Below, piece after piece: positions 9,325 to 17,276 of a DNA stretch of 64,000 nt (position 1 is the stretch's first letter; every line of letters begins with the position of its first letter). The notes beneath the pieces were generated by a model. That model was not told the DNA's origin. It searched no databases and saw only the letters and a list, made by a program, of their open reading frames with translations. The DNA comes from Corallococcus sp. NCRR (GTDB taxonomy: Bacteria; Myxococcota; Myxococcia; Myxococcales; Myxococcaceae). The translations under genes were made by a program, and so were the position numbers. The stretch is taken from assembly GCF_026965535.1 (NCBI RefSeq), contig NZ_CP114039.1, forward strand, positions 4,092,001 to 4,156,000, in the 5' to 3' direction.

Positions 9325-10530
9325 TCAGTCCTCCAGCGCCCGGTAGGCGCCCCTGGAGAACTCCAGGGCCAGGGCATGGTCGCCGGACTGCATCCGCCGC
9401 TGGGTCAGGAGGAGGGCCGTCAGGTCCTGCTGGGGGTCGATGAAGAACATCGGTCCGTAGCCGCCGGCCCAACCGTAGCGGCCGGCGGTGGGCGAGACGC
9501 CATCCGGCTTCGTGGTGATGGACCCGCCGAAGCCCCACCCCGATGCATCCCAGAAGCCGGGGGAGAAGGGCGAGGCGGCCTTCACCTCCTCCGGAATCTG
9601 GTCCGTCAGCATCTCCTGGAGGCTCGCGGAGGACAGCAGGCGCTGGCCGCCACCCAGCAGCATCCGGCAGAACGCGAGGAGATCATCCGCCGTGGACACC
9701 AGCCCACCCTGGCCTCCTCCGGAAGGGAAGGTGGGCTGGCGCGACCAGAAGCTGTCCGCCGGTGAGTCCCATGCTTCCAGCTTCCCGGACGCATCGTCGC
9801 GCGCGTAGGCCGTCGTGAGCCGGTCGCGCTTCTCCGGGGGCACGGTGAAGGCCGTGTCCTTCATGCCCAGCGGCACGAAGAGCCGCTCGCGAAGGAAGTC
9901 ATCGAAGCGCATGCCCGAGGCACGCGCGACCAGCACGCCCAGGACCTCGTAGCCGGTGTGGTAGGCCCACCGCTCTCCGGGTTGATGCCGCAGCGGCAGC
10001 GAGCCCAGCCGCCGCATGAACTCATCGGGCGGATCCGTGAGCATGTGGAAGCCGGGCGTCACACGGGCCTCGGCCATGGCCCGCTGGATGGGGTGCTTGT
10101 CGGGAGGCGCCATCACCGCGCCCAGGCCCCAGCGCAGCGTGAGCAGGTCCCGCACGGTGATGGCGCGCTTCGCGGGGACGGTGTCGTCCACGGGCCCGTC
10201 GGGCGTTCGCAGGACGCGGCGGTCCGCCAACTCCGGCAGCCACGGGTCGACGGCGCCGTCGAGCGACAGCTTCCCGTCCTCCACGAGCATCAGCGTGGCC
10301 ACCGCCGTGATGGGTTTGGCCATGGACGCGAGCCGGAACAGGCTGTCCCGCCGCATGGGCGGCTCGGAAGGCGTGAGGCCCTGCGTGCCCAGCACGTCGA
10401 CGTGCACGGTGTCTCCGCGCGCAATCAGGGCGACGACGCCCGGAAGGTCGCCGCGCTCGACGTGGCCTCGCAGGGCGGAGGTCACGTCGGCGAGCCGGGA
10501 CGGAGAGAGCGTGGCAGCGCGTGGGGACAT
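9325..10530 (-). CDS. Serine hydrolase, beta-lactamase/DD-peptidase fold (last gene of the candidate graspetide operon)
   Basis: 401 residues of the class C beta-lactamase/esterase superfamily (Pfam Beta-lactamase). The SxxK motif is SMAK in FRLASMAKPITAV. The Tyr motif is YHTGYE in place of YxN, and the third motif appears as WAGGYGPMFFID. No signal peptide is seen, so it is probably cytoplasmic. It lies 38 nt downstream of the 2OG-oxygenase gene on the same strand and closes the run precursor, ATP-grasp ligase, oxygenase, hydrolase. Family members act as esterases, transesterases or peptidases; a role in peptide maturation or ester cleavage is only inferred from position. Confidence 0.85.
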   Translation of the reverse strand: MSPRAATLSPSRLADVTSALRGHVERGDLPGVVALIARGDTVHVDVLGTQGLTPSEPPMRRDSLFRLASMAKPITAVATLMLVEDGKLSLDGAVDPWLPELADRRVLRTPDGPVDDTVPAKRAITVRDLLTLRWGLGAVMAPPDKHPIQRAMAEARVTPGFHMLTDPPDEFMRRLGSLPLRHQPGERWAYHTGYEVLGVLVARASGMRFDDFLRERLFVPLGMKDTAFTVPPEKRDRLTTAYARDDASGKLEAWDSPADSFWSRQPTFPSGGGQGGLVSTADDLLAFCRMLLGGGQRLLSSASLQEMLTDQIPEEVKAASPFSPGFWDASGWGFGGSITTKPDGVSPTAGRYGWAGGYGPMFFIDPQQDLTALLLTQRRMQSGDHALALEFSRGAYRALED

Positions 10531-10568
10531 GGCCCTGAGTCTAGCCCGCGCCGCCGCCCGCGAGTGCC

Positions 10569-11333
10569 TCAGCGCTTCGCGAGGATGAACGCGGTGACGG
10601 AGTAGCGCTGGTGGCCCCGGGCCTCGGATGTCCATTCCGTCACGCGGTGGGGGGCGCCCCTCGCGCGGAAGATGAACACCGAGTTGAAGAGCGGCGGGAC
10701 CCGCATCATGTCCGCGTCCACCTCGGGATGCCGGAAGGTGAGGACGCCGCCGAAGCGGTCCTCCCACGGGCGCGTGAAGTTGTAGACGACGGCGAGCCCC
10801 TCCTCGTCTGTGTCCCGGTGCTCCGGGAAGAACTCGCCCACCTCCATGCGCGACACCTGCACCTGCCGCGTCTCCAGCGGCTCGGGCCAGCCGACCAGCG
10901 CTGCATGGAAGGCCGCGCCATCCGCGCTCTTGAGCCACGCGCAGAAGTCCGTCAGGGCGGAGGGCTCCTGCTGAGGCAGCGGCGCGATGTGCAGCGGATA
11001 GGGGCCGTGGTGGTGGCGCACGAAGCGCGCGTCGCGCAGGGCCTGGTGCAGCGCCTCGGCGCGCTCGGGGAAGAGGGCGTCCGTGAGGCAGAGGTGCGGC
11101 ACCCGTCCGCCTTCGATGAACTCCCGGCGCAGCGTGGCGTGCAGGGCTTCGGAGACGGAGGCCAGGCGCGTCCACGCGGTCGCGGACGCCGGGAACACCT
11201 CCGGCTTCGAGGGCGGGACGGGGCCGAAGATGCTCTCGGCGTAGTCCGTGATGAAGAACCCGCTCGGGCGCTCAGGCCTTGGAGACGAGGTAGCTGGCGA
11301 GCCGGGAGATGACTTTGCCGTCGCGCGGGTCAT
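10569..11333 (-). CDS. 2-oxoglutarate/Fe(II)-dependent oxygenase, candidate peptide-tailoring enzyme
   Basis: The facial triad is visible: HxD in FFPEHRDTDEE, a distal His in ARGAPHRV, and the 2-oxoglutarate-binding Arg in HQRYSVTAFI. FGGVLTFRHPE fits the double-stranded beta-helix core. The pattern is that of prolyl-hydroxylase-like 2OG oxygenases. The reading frame overlaps the end of the ATP-grasp gene. No ATG or GTG lies between the ligase stop and the conserved region, so translation must start inside the upstream gene; the ATG at 11333 (62-nt overlap) is chosen, with a TTG at 11369 as alternative. Such coupling suggests a common pathway. Since the precursor core is rich in Pro and Asp, hydroxylation of the peptide is a reasonable inference. 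Confidence 0.8.
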   Translation of the reverse strand: MTRATAKSSPGSPATSSPRPERPSGFFITDYAESIFGPVPPSKPEVFPASATAWTRLASVSEALHATLRREFIEGGRVPHLCLTDALFPERAEALHQALRDARFVRHHHGPYPLHIAPLPQQEPSALTDFCAWLKSADGAAFHAALVGWPEPLETRQVQVSRMEVGEFFPEHRDTDEEGLAVVYNFTRPWEDRFGGVLTFRHPEVDADMMRVPPLFNSVFIFRARGAPHRVTEWTSEARGHQRYSVTAFILAKR

Positions 11334-12210
11334 CGAAGAAGGAGATGGCGGGAGTGGGGTTGAATTCAAGCGCCACGAAGGCGCCGTCCGGTCCGCGCCG
11401 CAGGTCCACCGCCGTGAAGACCATGCCCAGCGCTTGGGCGCCCTTGAGACACACCGCCCAGGCCTCCTTCGGCAGGCGGGCGGGCTTCACCCGGTGCAGG
11501 TTCTGCCTCGCGTCCACCACGCCGTCGGTGGGGATGTGGAAGGCGGACACGGGCTCGCCGTCGAGTACGTAGGCGCGGAACTCGTCGCCCTGGATCTGCT
11601 CCTGGAACAGCACCGGACAGTTGGCGAGCAGTTGGAGCCGCTCCTCGGTGAGGTCCGCCTCCTCCACCTTGCGCACCAGCGCGCCGCCGCTCAGGGGCTT
11701 GTAGATGACGGCCCGGTGGCGCGCGACGAACTCGCGCACTGCGTCCGGCGAGGCGGTGGCCAGGGTGCTGGGGATGGGGACGCGGTGGCGGCGCAGCAGG
11801 GCCAGCTGTTGCAGCTTCAGGTAGTGCAGCTCCACCGCCTCCAGCGGGTTGACGAACGAGCCACCGCGCCGGTGGAGCGAACGCAGCACGGAGTGGAGGA
11901 ACGACTGGCGCTCCCGCTCCGCCAGGTACTGCTCCTGCCAGCGCGGGAAGTTGCGCTCGGACAGGGCCTCGGCCTCGGGGACCGGGAGCGAGAGGCGCAC
12001 GAGCTTGAGGTAGAACGAGCGCAGGTCGCTGAGACACTCACCGTCCCAGTGCACCTCGCCGTCCTCCCAGCTCAACGCGGCGGAGTCCGGGACCCGGTCC
12101 GTCTCCAGGACGATGGCTCGCGCGCGGCGCCGCTCCACCGCTTCGGCGACGAAGCGGGTGGCGTCATCCGAGCGCGAGCCGATGACCACGACCTTCTTGC
12201 GAGACGTCAT
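11272..12210 (-). CDS. ATP-grasp peptide ligase (graspetide-type macrocyclase candidate)
   Basis: 312 residues, the usual size of MvdD/MdnC/PsnB-type ATP-grasp ligases that make side-chain ester or amide links in graspetides. The N-terminal third is a pre-ATP-grasp domain. The ATP-grasp core follows: VIYKPLSGGALVRKVEE (nucleotide-binding Lys), VLFQEQIQGDEFRAYVLDG, and the Mg-binding segment VALEFNPTPAISFFDD with the E-x-N pair. It begins 28 nt after the stop of the repetitive precursor gene. Within RimK-like enzymes, alternatives are free amino-acid ligation or tubulin-like glutamylation, but adjacency to a multicore peptide gene points to RiPP cyclisation. Seen: fold motifs and context. Inferred: substrate and bond type. 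Confidence 0.85.
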   Translation of the reverse strand: MTSRKKVVVIGSRSDDATRFVAEAVERRRARAIVLETDRVPDSAALSWEDGEVHWDGECLSDLRSFYLKLVRLSLPVPEAEALSERNFPRWQEQYLAERERQSFLHSVLRSLHRRGGSFVNPLEAVELHYLKLQQLALLRRHRVPIPSTLATASPDAVREFVARHRAVIYKPLSGGALVRKVEEADLTEERLQLLANCPVLFQEQIQGDEFRAYVLDGEPVSAFHIPTDGVVDARQNLHRVKPARLPKEAWAVCLKGAQALGMVFTAVDLRRGPDGAFVALEFNPTPAISFFDDPRDGKVISRLASYLVSKA

Positions 12211-12238
12211 GGGGTCCCTGACTTCACCCGCCCGGTGC

Positions 12239-12973
12239 TCAGACCGGGCTGTCCATCTTGACCTTCACGATGCCGCCATCCAGCGGCTTGAAGTCCGGGA
12301 GCTTCAAGCCGCCGGTCGGGTCGTCCATGCGGATCTTCACCCGGCCACCGTCCGGCGGCGTGAAGTCCGGCAGCTTCGAGCCACGGGTGGGGTCATCCAT
12401 CATGACCTTCAGCACGCCGATGTCCTCCGGCGGCTTGAAGTCCGGCAGCTGCAAACCACCACCGGTCGGGTCATCCATGCGGATCTTCACCCGGCCGCCA
12501 TCCGGCGGCGTGAAGTCCGGGAGCTTCGAGCCACGGGTCGGGTCATCCATCATGACCTTCACCCGGCCGCCGTCCTGCGGCTTGAAGTCCGGCAGGTTCA
12601 AGCCACCACCGGTCGGGTCATCCATGCGGATCTTCACCCGGCCGCCATCCGGCGGCGTGAAACTCGGGAGCTTCGAGCCACGGGTCGGGTCATCCATCAT
12701 GACCTTCACCATGCCGCTGTCCTTCGGCGGCTTGAGGCCAATGCCGTCGCCCACGAACTTGTCCGCGAGCTCACGCGCCTTCGGGGTCAGCTTCACCTGC
12801 TCGAAGGCGTCGCGCACCTGGGTCTTCTGCTGCGGGCTCAGCTGGCTCGCGTCCGCGCCCTGGAGCGCCTTCTTGAGCACCGGGGCGCCCACTGCCTTGC
12901 CCGCCGTGCTGGCCGTCTTCAGGGCGGTCTGCAGCGAGGAGACGAAGCCCGTGGGGGATTTGATCTGGGTCAT
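12239..12973 (-). CDS. Candidate multicore graspetide precursor with seven K-x-x-M-D-D/S-P repeats
   Basis: 244 residues. The ATG at 12973 has an AAGGA Shine-Dalgarno about 7 nt upstream; the frame remains open further upstream, but that extension is not protein-like. Residues 1-86 form an Ala/Lys/Gln-rich leader with predicted helices (for example LSPQQKTQVRDAFEQVKL). From residue 88 the protein is almost entirely repeats of 24-25 residues with K-V/I-x-x-M-D-D-P-T at residues 90-97, 114-121, 139-146, 163-170, 189-196 and 213-220, and a degenerate terminal copy at 237-244. Two types alternate: type A (VMMDDPTRGSKLPDFTPPDGG) and type B (IRMDDPTGGGLNLPDFKPQDG). Invariant Lys, Thr, Ser and Asp supply donors and acceptors for ester/amide links. 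An ATP-grasp ligase and 2OG oxygenase follow at once. No similarity to a structural protein is recognised; precursor function is inferred from architecture and context. Confidence 0.75.
   Translation of the reverse strand: MTQIKSPTGFVSSLQTALKTASTAGKAVGAPVLKKALQGADASQLSPQQKTQVRDAFEQVKLTPKARELADKFVGDGIGLKPPKDSGMVKVMMDDPTRGSKLPSFTPPDGGRVKIRMDDPTGGGLNLPDFKPQDGGRVKVMMDDPTRGSKLPDFTPPDGGRVKIRMDDPTGGGLQLPDFKPPEDIGVLKVMMDDPTRGSKLPDFTPPDGGRVKIRMDDPTGGLKLPDFKPLDGGIVKVKMDSPV
12242..12712 (-). repeat. In-frame DNA repeats encoding the precursor cores
   Basis: Three tandem super-repeats of about 147-150 bp, each encoding one A-type plus one B-type core, end in a truncated seventh core. Copies are nearly identical at DNA level, including silent positions; for example GGATCTTCACCCGGCC recurs on the + strand near 12329, 12481 and 12627. 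All length changes are multiples of three. This points to recent duplication or gene conversion within the coding sequence. Confidence 0.9.
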
Positions 12974-13131
12974 GAAGATTCCTTTGGGAAGGTTATCGGC
13001 ATGCCCAGGCGGGAGTTGCTTGATTCTTTGAGGATGAGAGCACCCGTGGGACGGGCCTTGGCCTGGCCGCCCGCTGTCTTCCATCAGGTGTGCGCGACCC
13101 AACCCTTGAAGAAAAGGGGAGGAGACACACC

Positions 13132-14475
13132 ATGGCGCACCGAGACGACGGACTGCTGGTGCGAGCGCTCGCGGACTCCGTGCAGCCGCTCCAGAGGACG
13201 CGGGAGGACTTCGGGCCCCTGATGGACCTGGTGGGGGACGCGACGTGCGTGCTGATGGGCGAGGCGACCCACGGCACGCACGAGTTCTACCGGCTGCGCG
13301 CGCTCCTGACGCGGAGGCTCATCGAGGAGAAGGGTTTCAACGCCGTCGCGGTGGAGGCGGACTGGCCGGACGCGTACCGCATCAACCGCTACGTGCGGGC
13401 CATGGGCACCGACGCGGACGCGGTGGAGTCGCTCTCCGACTTCCAGCGCTTCCCCGCGTGGATGTGGCGCAACGCGGACGTGCTGGACTTCGCGGGCTGG
13501 CTGCGGACGCACAACGACCGCCACTCCCTGCGGGAGAAGGTCGGGTTCTACGGGCTGGACCTCTACAGCCTCCACGCCTCCATGGGCGCGGTGCTGAAGT
13601 ACCTGGACCGGGCGGATCCAGAGGCCGCGAAGCGCGCCCGCAACCGCTACGCGTGCTTCGAACACTTCGGCGAAGACCCGCAGGACTACGGCCACGCGAC
13701 GTCCCTGGGCCTGTCACCGGACTGCGAGCGGCAGGTCGTCGACCAGCTCCGCGAGCTGCAACGGGAGCGCGAAGCGCTGCTGCGCCGGGACGGGTTCATC
13801 GCGGAGGACGCGCAGTTCGAGGCGGAGCAGAACGCGCGGGTCGTCCAGGACGCGGAGGAGTACTACCGGTCCATGTTCCATGGGCGCATCTCGTCCTGGA
13901 ACCTGCGCGACACGCACATGGCGGACACGCTGGATTCGCTGATGGGCTTCCTGAAGCGGCGGCTGGGGGCCGCCCGCATCGTGGTCTGGGCGCACAACTC
14001 GCACGTCGGGGACGCGCGCGCGACGGAGATGGGGGAGGCGGGCGAGGTGAACCTGGGACAGTTGACGCGCCAGCGGCACCCGCGAGCGACGCGGCTCATC
14101 GGCTTCAGCACGTACCGGGGCACGGTCACCGCGGCCTCCAACTGGGGCGGGGCCGCCGAGCGCAAGCAGGTCCGCCACGGGCTCGCGGGCAGCTGCGAGT
14201 CCCTCTTCCATCAGGTCGGCCTGCCGGGCTTCCTGCTGGACCTCCGCGAGCTGGGCGAGGCCGCCGGGGCGCTCCGCGAGCGGCGCCTGCAGCGGGCCAT
14301 CGGCGTCATCTACCGGCCTGAAACGGAGCGCAGGAGCCACTACTTCCACACGCGGCTGCCGCAGCAGTTCGACGCGATGTTGCACATCGACGAGACGCGG
14401 GCGCTCGAACCGCTGGAGCGCACCGCCGGATGGGAGCGCGGTGAAGCGCCGGAGACCTATCCGACGGGCCTGTAG
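13132..14475 (+). CDS. Erythromycin esterase family protein
   Basis: 447 residues with the family signatures [14 protein letters not shown] near the N-terminus (containing the presumed catalytic His), [15 protein letters not shown] and [10 protein letters not shown]. EreA/EreB hydrolyse the macrolide lactone, but most homologues in soil bacteria, often named succinoglycan-biosynthesis-like, have unknown substrates. The ATG at 13132 follows a strong GGAGG site. It is divergent from the graspetide-type operon with 158 bp between starts, so a shared promoter region is likely. A role as esterase towards an ester-linked peptide is speculative. Confidence 0.88.
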   Translation: MAHRDDGLLVRALADSVQPLQRTREDFGPLMDLVGDATCVLMGEATHGTHEFYRLRALLTRRLIEEKGFNAVAVEADWPDAYRINRYVRAMGTDADAVESLSDFQRFPAWMWRNADVLDFAGWLRTHNDRHSLREKVGFYGLDLYSLHASMGAVLKYLDRADPEAAKRARNRYACFEHFGEDPQDYGHATSLGLSPDCERQVVDQLRELQREREALLRRDGFIAEDAQFEAEQNARVVQDAEEYYRSMFHGRISSWNLRDTHMADTLDSLMGFLKRRLGAARIVVWAHNSHVGDARATEMGEAGEVNLGQLTRQRHPRATRLIGFSTYRGTVTAASNWGGAAERKQVRHGLAGSCESLFHQVGLPGFLLDLRELGEAAGALRERRLQRAIGVIYRPETERRSHYFHTRLPQQFDAMLHIDETRALEPLERTAGWERGEAPETYPTGL

Positions 14476-14526
14476 AGGCCCCGGTCCACCATTCCCCCGC
14501 GTCAGCGCACCGCCGGCGGTTCCGCC

Positions 14527-15642
14527 TCACACCAGCCGCAGGAAGCGATTGAGGTCGCGGAACAACCAGAGGGGATTGCCGTACCACACGGCCATCTCCA
14601 GCACCCCCGCCCAGACGACGAGCCCCAGCCGCACCGCCGTGGGCCAGCGGGGAACACGCTGCACGCCCACGCACAGGGGCACCAGCATCAGCGCGGACGC
14701 ATGCCACCAGTGGCGCGTGTCGATGACCGCGAGCAACACGCCCAGCCCCACCGACGCGGTCACCAGCCCGTCCGCGCCACGCCACGACAGCGCCAGCACC
14801 GCCGCGCTCAAGCCCATCACCAGGGCGACGGTGCCAGGCTCGCCCAGGATGGAAGGCGTCGCCGCGTCGGTTTTCGCGGCCAGCGGCGCCATCCACAGGA
14901 ACGTGCGCACGCAGAGGCCCCCCGCCACCGTCACCCCGAGCAGCGTGCCCCACGGCCACTGACGCACCGGCCGCCCCCGCACCCCGCGCCACAGCGCCAC
15001 CACGCCCACGGCGACCAGGACGAGCGCCCGGTAGTGCAACAGCGCCGCGAGCGCCAGCCAGCGCAAGGCAAGCACCGGCCGGTCCTTCGCGAGCGCCGCC
15101 AACGCCAGCACTCCACAGACGAGCCACGCGCCGTCGTACTGGCCATGGAGCGCCAGCCGCATCAGCACCAGCCAGCAGAGCAACCCCACCGCCCAGCGTC
15201 CCCCCGCCGGGAGCCCCTCCAGAAGGCGCAGCGCCGCGTAGAGCGCCACGTGCGCGAAGACCAGCAGGTACAGCAGGCACACCTGCCCGAAGGCCTGGGG
15301 CGACAGGGGCACCCACTCGCCCACGAGCGCCAGGGGCAGGAAGAGCACCAGCGCGCCGGGCGGATAGACGTACGGCACCTCCAGCCACTGGTCGATGGCC
15401 TGTCGGTAGGGGACGCCCTCGCGAAGCTCGCCCAGCGACGCGGTGTAGAGGGGCTGGAGCCCCCGATGCAGCCCCACCCAGACCACGTACGGATGGCGCA
15501 CGTGGTCCGTGTAGCCCTCCTTCAGCGTCCCCCGCGACGTCACCCCGGACAGGGGCACGGCACAGAGCACGAGGAGCGACAGCAAGGTGAGCAGCCCCCA
15601 CCGCGCGGCGGGACGCCGGACGAGGATGCCGGGGCCTTCCAT
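14527..15642 (-). CDS. Polytopic membrane protein, possibly a GT-C-type glycosyltransferase
   Basis: 371 residues with about ten hydrophobic segments. After the first helix is an exported loop with GTLKEGYTDHVRHPY. The layout (Arg-rich start, first helix, acidic/aromatic loop, then many helices) resembles DUF2029/GT87-like mannosyltransferases, but no diagnostic motif is clear. It starts 4 nt after the stop of the Mpo1-like gene on the same strand, so the two are likely co-transcribed. Function unknown. Confidence 0.65.
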   Translation of the reverse strand: MEGPGILVRRPAARWGLLTLLSLLVLCAVPLSGVTSRGTLKEGYTDHVRHPYVVWVGLHRGLQPLYTASLGELREGVPYRQAIDQWLEVPYVYPPGALVLFLPLALVGEWVPLSPQAFGQVCLLYLLVFAHVALYAALRLLEGLPAGGRWAVGLLCWLVLMRLALHGQYDGAWLVCGVLALAALAKDRPVLALRWLALAALLHYRALVLVAVGVVALWRGVRGRPVRQWPWGTLLGVTVAGGLCVRTFLWMAPLAAKTDAATPSILGEPGTVALVMGLSAAVLALSWRGADGLVTASVGLGVLLAVIDTRHWWHASALMLVPLCVGVQRVPRWPTAVRLGLVVWAGVLEMAVWYGNPLWLFRDLNRFLRLV

Positions 15643-15646
15643 GACG

Positions 15647-16135
15647 TCAGACGCTGGAGGCCGCCACGCGCGCGCGCAGGTCCTGCTTGAGGCCCAGCGA
15701 GAAGAGCACCAGGGTGAGCAGGTACACGGGCTCGATGAAGAAGAGCTGCGGGCCGCCCAGCGACAGGCCGTGGGTCTTCTTCTCGAAGAGGACGTGCGCG
15801 CCCACCACCATCGCGAAGCGGAACACCATCACGCCCACCGCGATGCCCGCGGCCGTCCCCGTGGGGAGCTGGGCCACCGCCTCCGCGGCGAGCAGCGTGG
15901 GCACCAGCGGCAGGGCCATGAGCAGGCCGGCGGTCCACTCCAGCGTCAGGGCGTACACGGCCACCGCGGCCACCAGCAGGTGCGCGGCGGTGAGGGGCGT
16001 GCCGGGAATGCGCACCCAGCACAGCGGCACCAGCAGGGCGAACGTGAAGAGGTAGGCCCCCACGAAGTGGGCCGCGCGGCTGACCCCGTTCTCGTGCAGG
16101 GGCATCCAGGCGCGCATCTTGTCGGCGAAGCTCAT
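15647..16135 (-). CDS. Mpo1-like (DUF962/YGL010w) membrane protein
   Basis: 162 residues with four to five hydrophobic helices. The N-terminal WMPLHENGVSRAAHFVGAY fits the DUF962 pattern in which His residues precede the first helix. Yeast Mpo1 is an Fe-dependent dioxygenase in alpha-oxidation of 2-hydroxy fatty acids. A role in hydroxy-fatty-acid turnover would suit myxobacteria, whose lipids contain such acids, but is inferred. First gene of a two-gene unit with the downstream membrane protein. Confidence 0.6.
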   Translation of the reverse strand: MSFADKMRAWMPLHENGVSRAAHFVGAYLFTFALLVPLCWVRIPGTPLTAAHLLVAAVAVYALTLEWTAGLLMALPLVPTLLAAEAVAQLPTGTAAGIAVGVMVFRFAMVVGAHVLFEKKTHGLSLGGPQLFFIEPVYLLTLVLFSLGLKQDLRARVAASSV

Positions 16136-16290
16136 GGCCCCCCACCGTAGGCCATCCGCGCGCTGGTTGCCTCCCCCGGGTGAGGGGGCCGGTCGCCGCG
16201 CACCCCGGGGCGCGAGAATAATGTTTCACCGGGGCGTACCTGGGGAGCAGCCGCATTTCCGCCGCTGCATTCAACCCGAAGGTCCTCCCC

Positions 16291-16725
16291 ATGAAACAAA
16301 TCCTGTCTCGGAATAAGGTGGCGGTCGCCGCCACGGTGGGCTTGGCGCTCACCAGCGCCATCAGCTTCGCGTCCGTGTCCTCGCGCACGCCGGCCCATGA
16401 CTTCACGCAGGCGGACGTGGACGCCATCGTCGCGCAGATCCGCCAGGTGTCGCCGGACACGTTCTACATCCGGTTGCCCACGTTCTCGTCCCGGGGCGGG
16501 GTCAACGGCTCGCGCCTCTACGGCTCGCTGCCCCTCGCCTATGTGCGGCGCATGGCGAGCGCCCAGAACGTGGTGCTCAACGAGGAGTCGAACATCATGG
16601 GGCTGGTGATGGATCCGAACACGGCGGCCGGGCAGGCCTCGGGCGCCAAGTCGGAGCGCGTGGCGTTCGCCATCGACGCCGTCCTCGCGGACATCACCCC
16701 TGGCTCGTACCAGTTCCTGAAGTAG
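16291..16725 (+). CDS. Small exported protein of unknown function, upstream of an HTTM gene
   Basis: 144 residues: a basic start (MKQILSRNK), a hydrophobic stretch (VAVAATVGLALTSAISFA) consistent with a signal peptide or anchor, then a soluble domain containing QADVDAIVAQIRQVSPDTFYI. No family recognised. It is followed after 2 nt by the next gene and forms a three-gene operon with the HTTM protein. An AAGG site precedes the ATG. Confidence 0.7.
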   Translation: MKQILSRNKVAVAATVGLALTSAISFASVSSRTPAHDFTQADVDAIVAQIRQVSPDTFYIRLPTFSSRGGVNGSRLYGSLPLAYVRRMASAQNVVLNEESNIMGLVMDPNTAAGQASGAKSERVAFAIDAVLADITPGSYQFLK

Positions 16726-16727
16726 CC

Positions 16728-17276
16728 ATGAGGACCGTCCCATCGCGGCCCGAGGGCGATGAGCGCCAGGCGGCCCTCTGGGCGTGCATCGCGGTGCTGC
16801 ATCTGGCCGCGGTGGGCTCCTTCCTCTGGACGGACCTGGCCCACGCGAAGTCGGAGGCCGCGTTCGACCGCGGCGTCCGGACCTACCAGAGCCTGTCCGG
16901 CGTCATCAGCGACTACCGCTTCTTCGCGCCCTCGGTGGCCAGCGACACGCGGACCGGTTTCTTCGTGGCGCTGCCCGGCGGACGCACCCTGTTCGAGCCC
17001 CTGGCCTCCGAGTCGCTGGAGGTGGGGCTGCGCTACCAATGCATCGTCGCCTCCGGCCTGCGCGCCAACCGCAAGACGCAGGACGTGCTGGCGCAGTCGT
17101 GGGCGGCGGTGATGCTGGGCGTCCATCCGGAGGCCTCCCGCGTCACCGTCGTCACCCAGTCCTACGTGCTCCCGTCCCTGGAGGACTGGGCCGCAGGGAA
17201 GCGGCCGGACTGGACGCTCCACTACACCGGGACCTTCGACCGCCGAGAGGGTCCGGGGGCCGAGGCCTCGCCATGA
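16728..17276 (+). CDS. Single-pass membrane protein partnered with the HTTM protein
   Basis: 182 residues with one N-terminal transmembrane segment (ALWACIAVLHLAAVGSFLW). The periplasmic part contains the motif YRFFAPSVASDTRTGFFV, a pattern I associate with proteins encoded next to HTTM/VKGC-like membrane proteins. Its stop overlaps the downstream start as ATGA (17273-17276), indicating translational coupling. Biochemical role unknown. Confidence 0.7.
   Translation: MRTVPSRPEGDERQAALWACIAVLHLAAVGSFLWTDLAHAKSEAAFDRGVRTYQSLSGVISDYRFFAPSVASDTRTGFFVALPGGRTLFEPLASESLEVGLRYQCIVASGLRANRKTQDVLAQSWAAVMLGVHPEASRVTVVTQSYVLPSLEDWAAGKRPDWTLHYTGTFDRREGPGAEASP

Noticed and set aside
12974-13102. N-terminal extension of the precursor (extra 43 codons)
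   Set aside because: The extension is His/Pro/Gly-rich and non-conserved in style, while ATG 12973 has an AAGGA site at good spacing.
14509-14520. ACCGCCGGCGGT as a bidirectional terminator between convergent genes
   Set aside because: It is a 12-bp palindrome with no loop and no T-tract; such sequences are frequent at this GC content.
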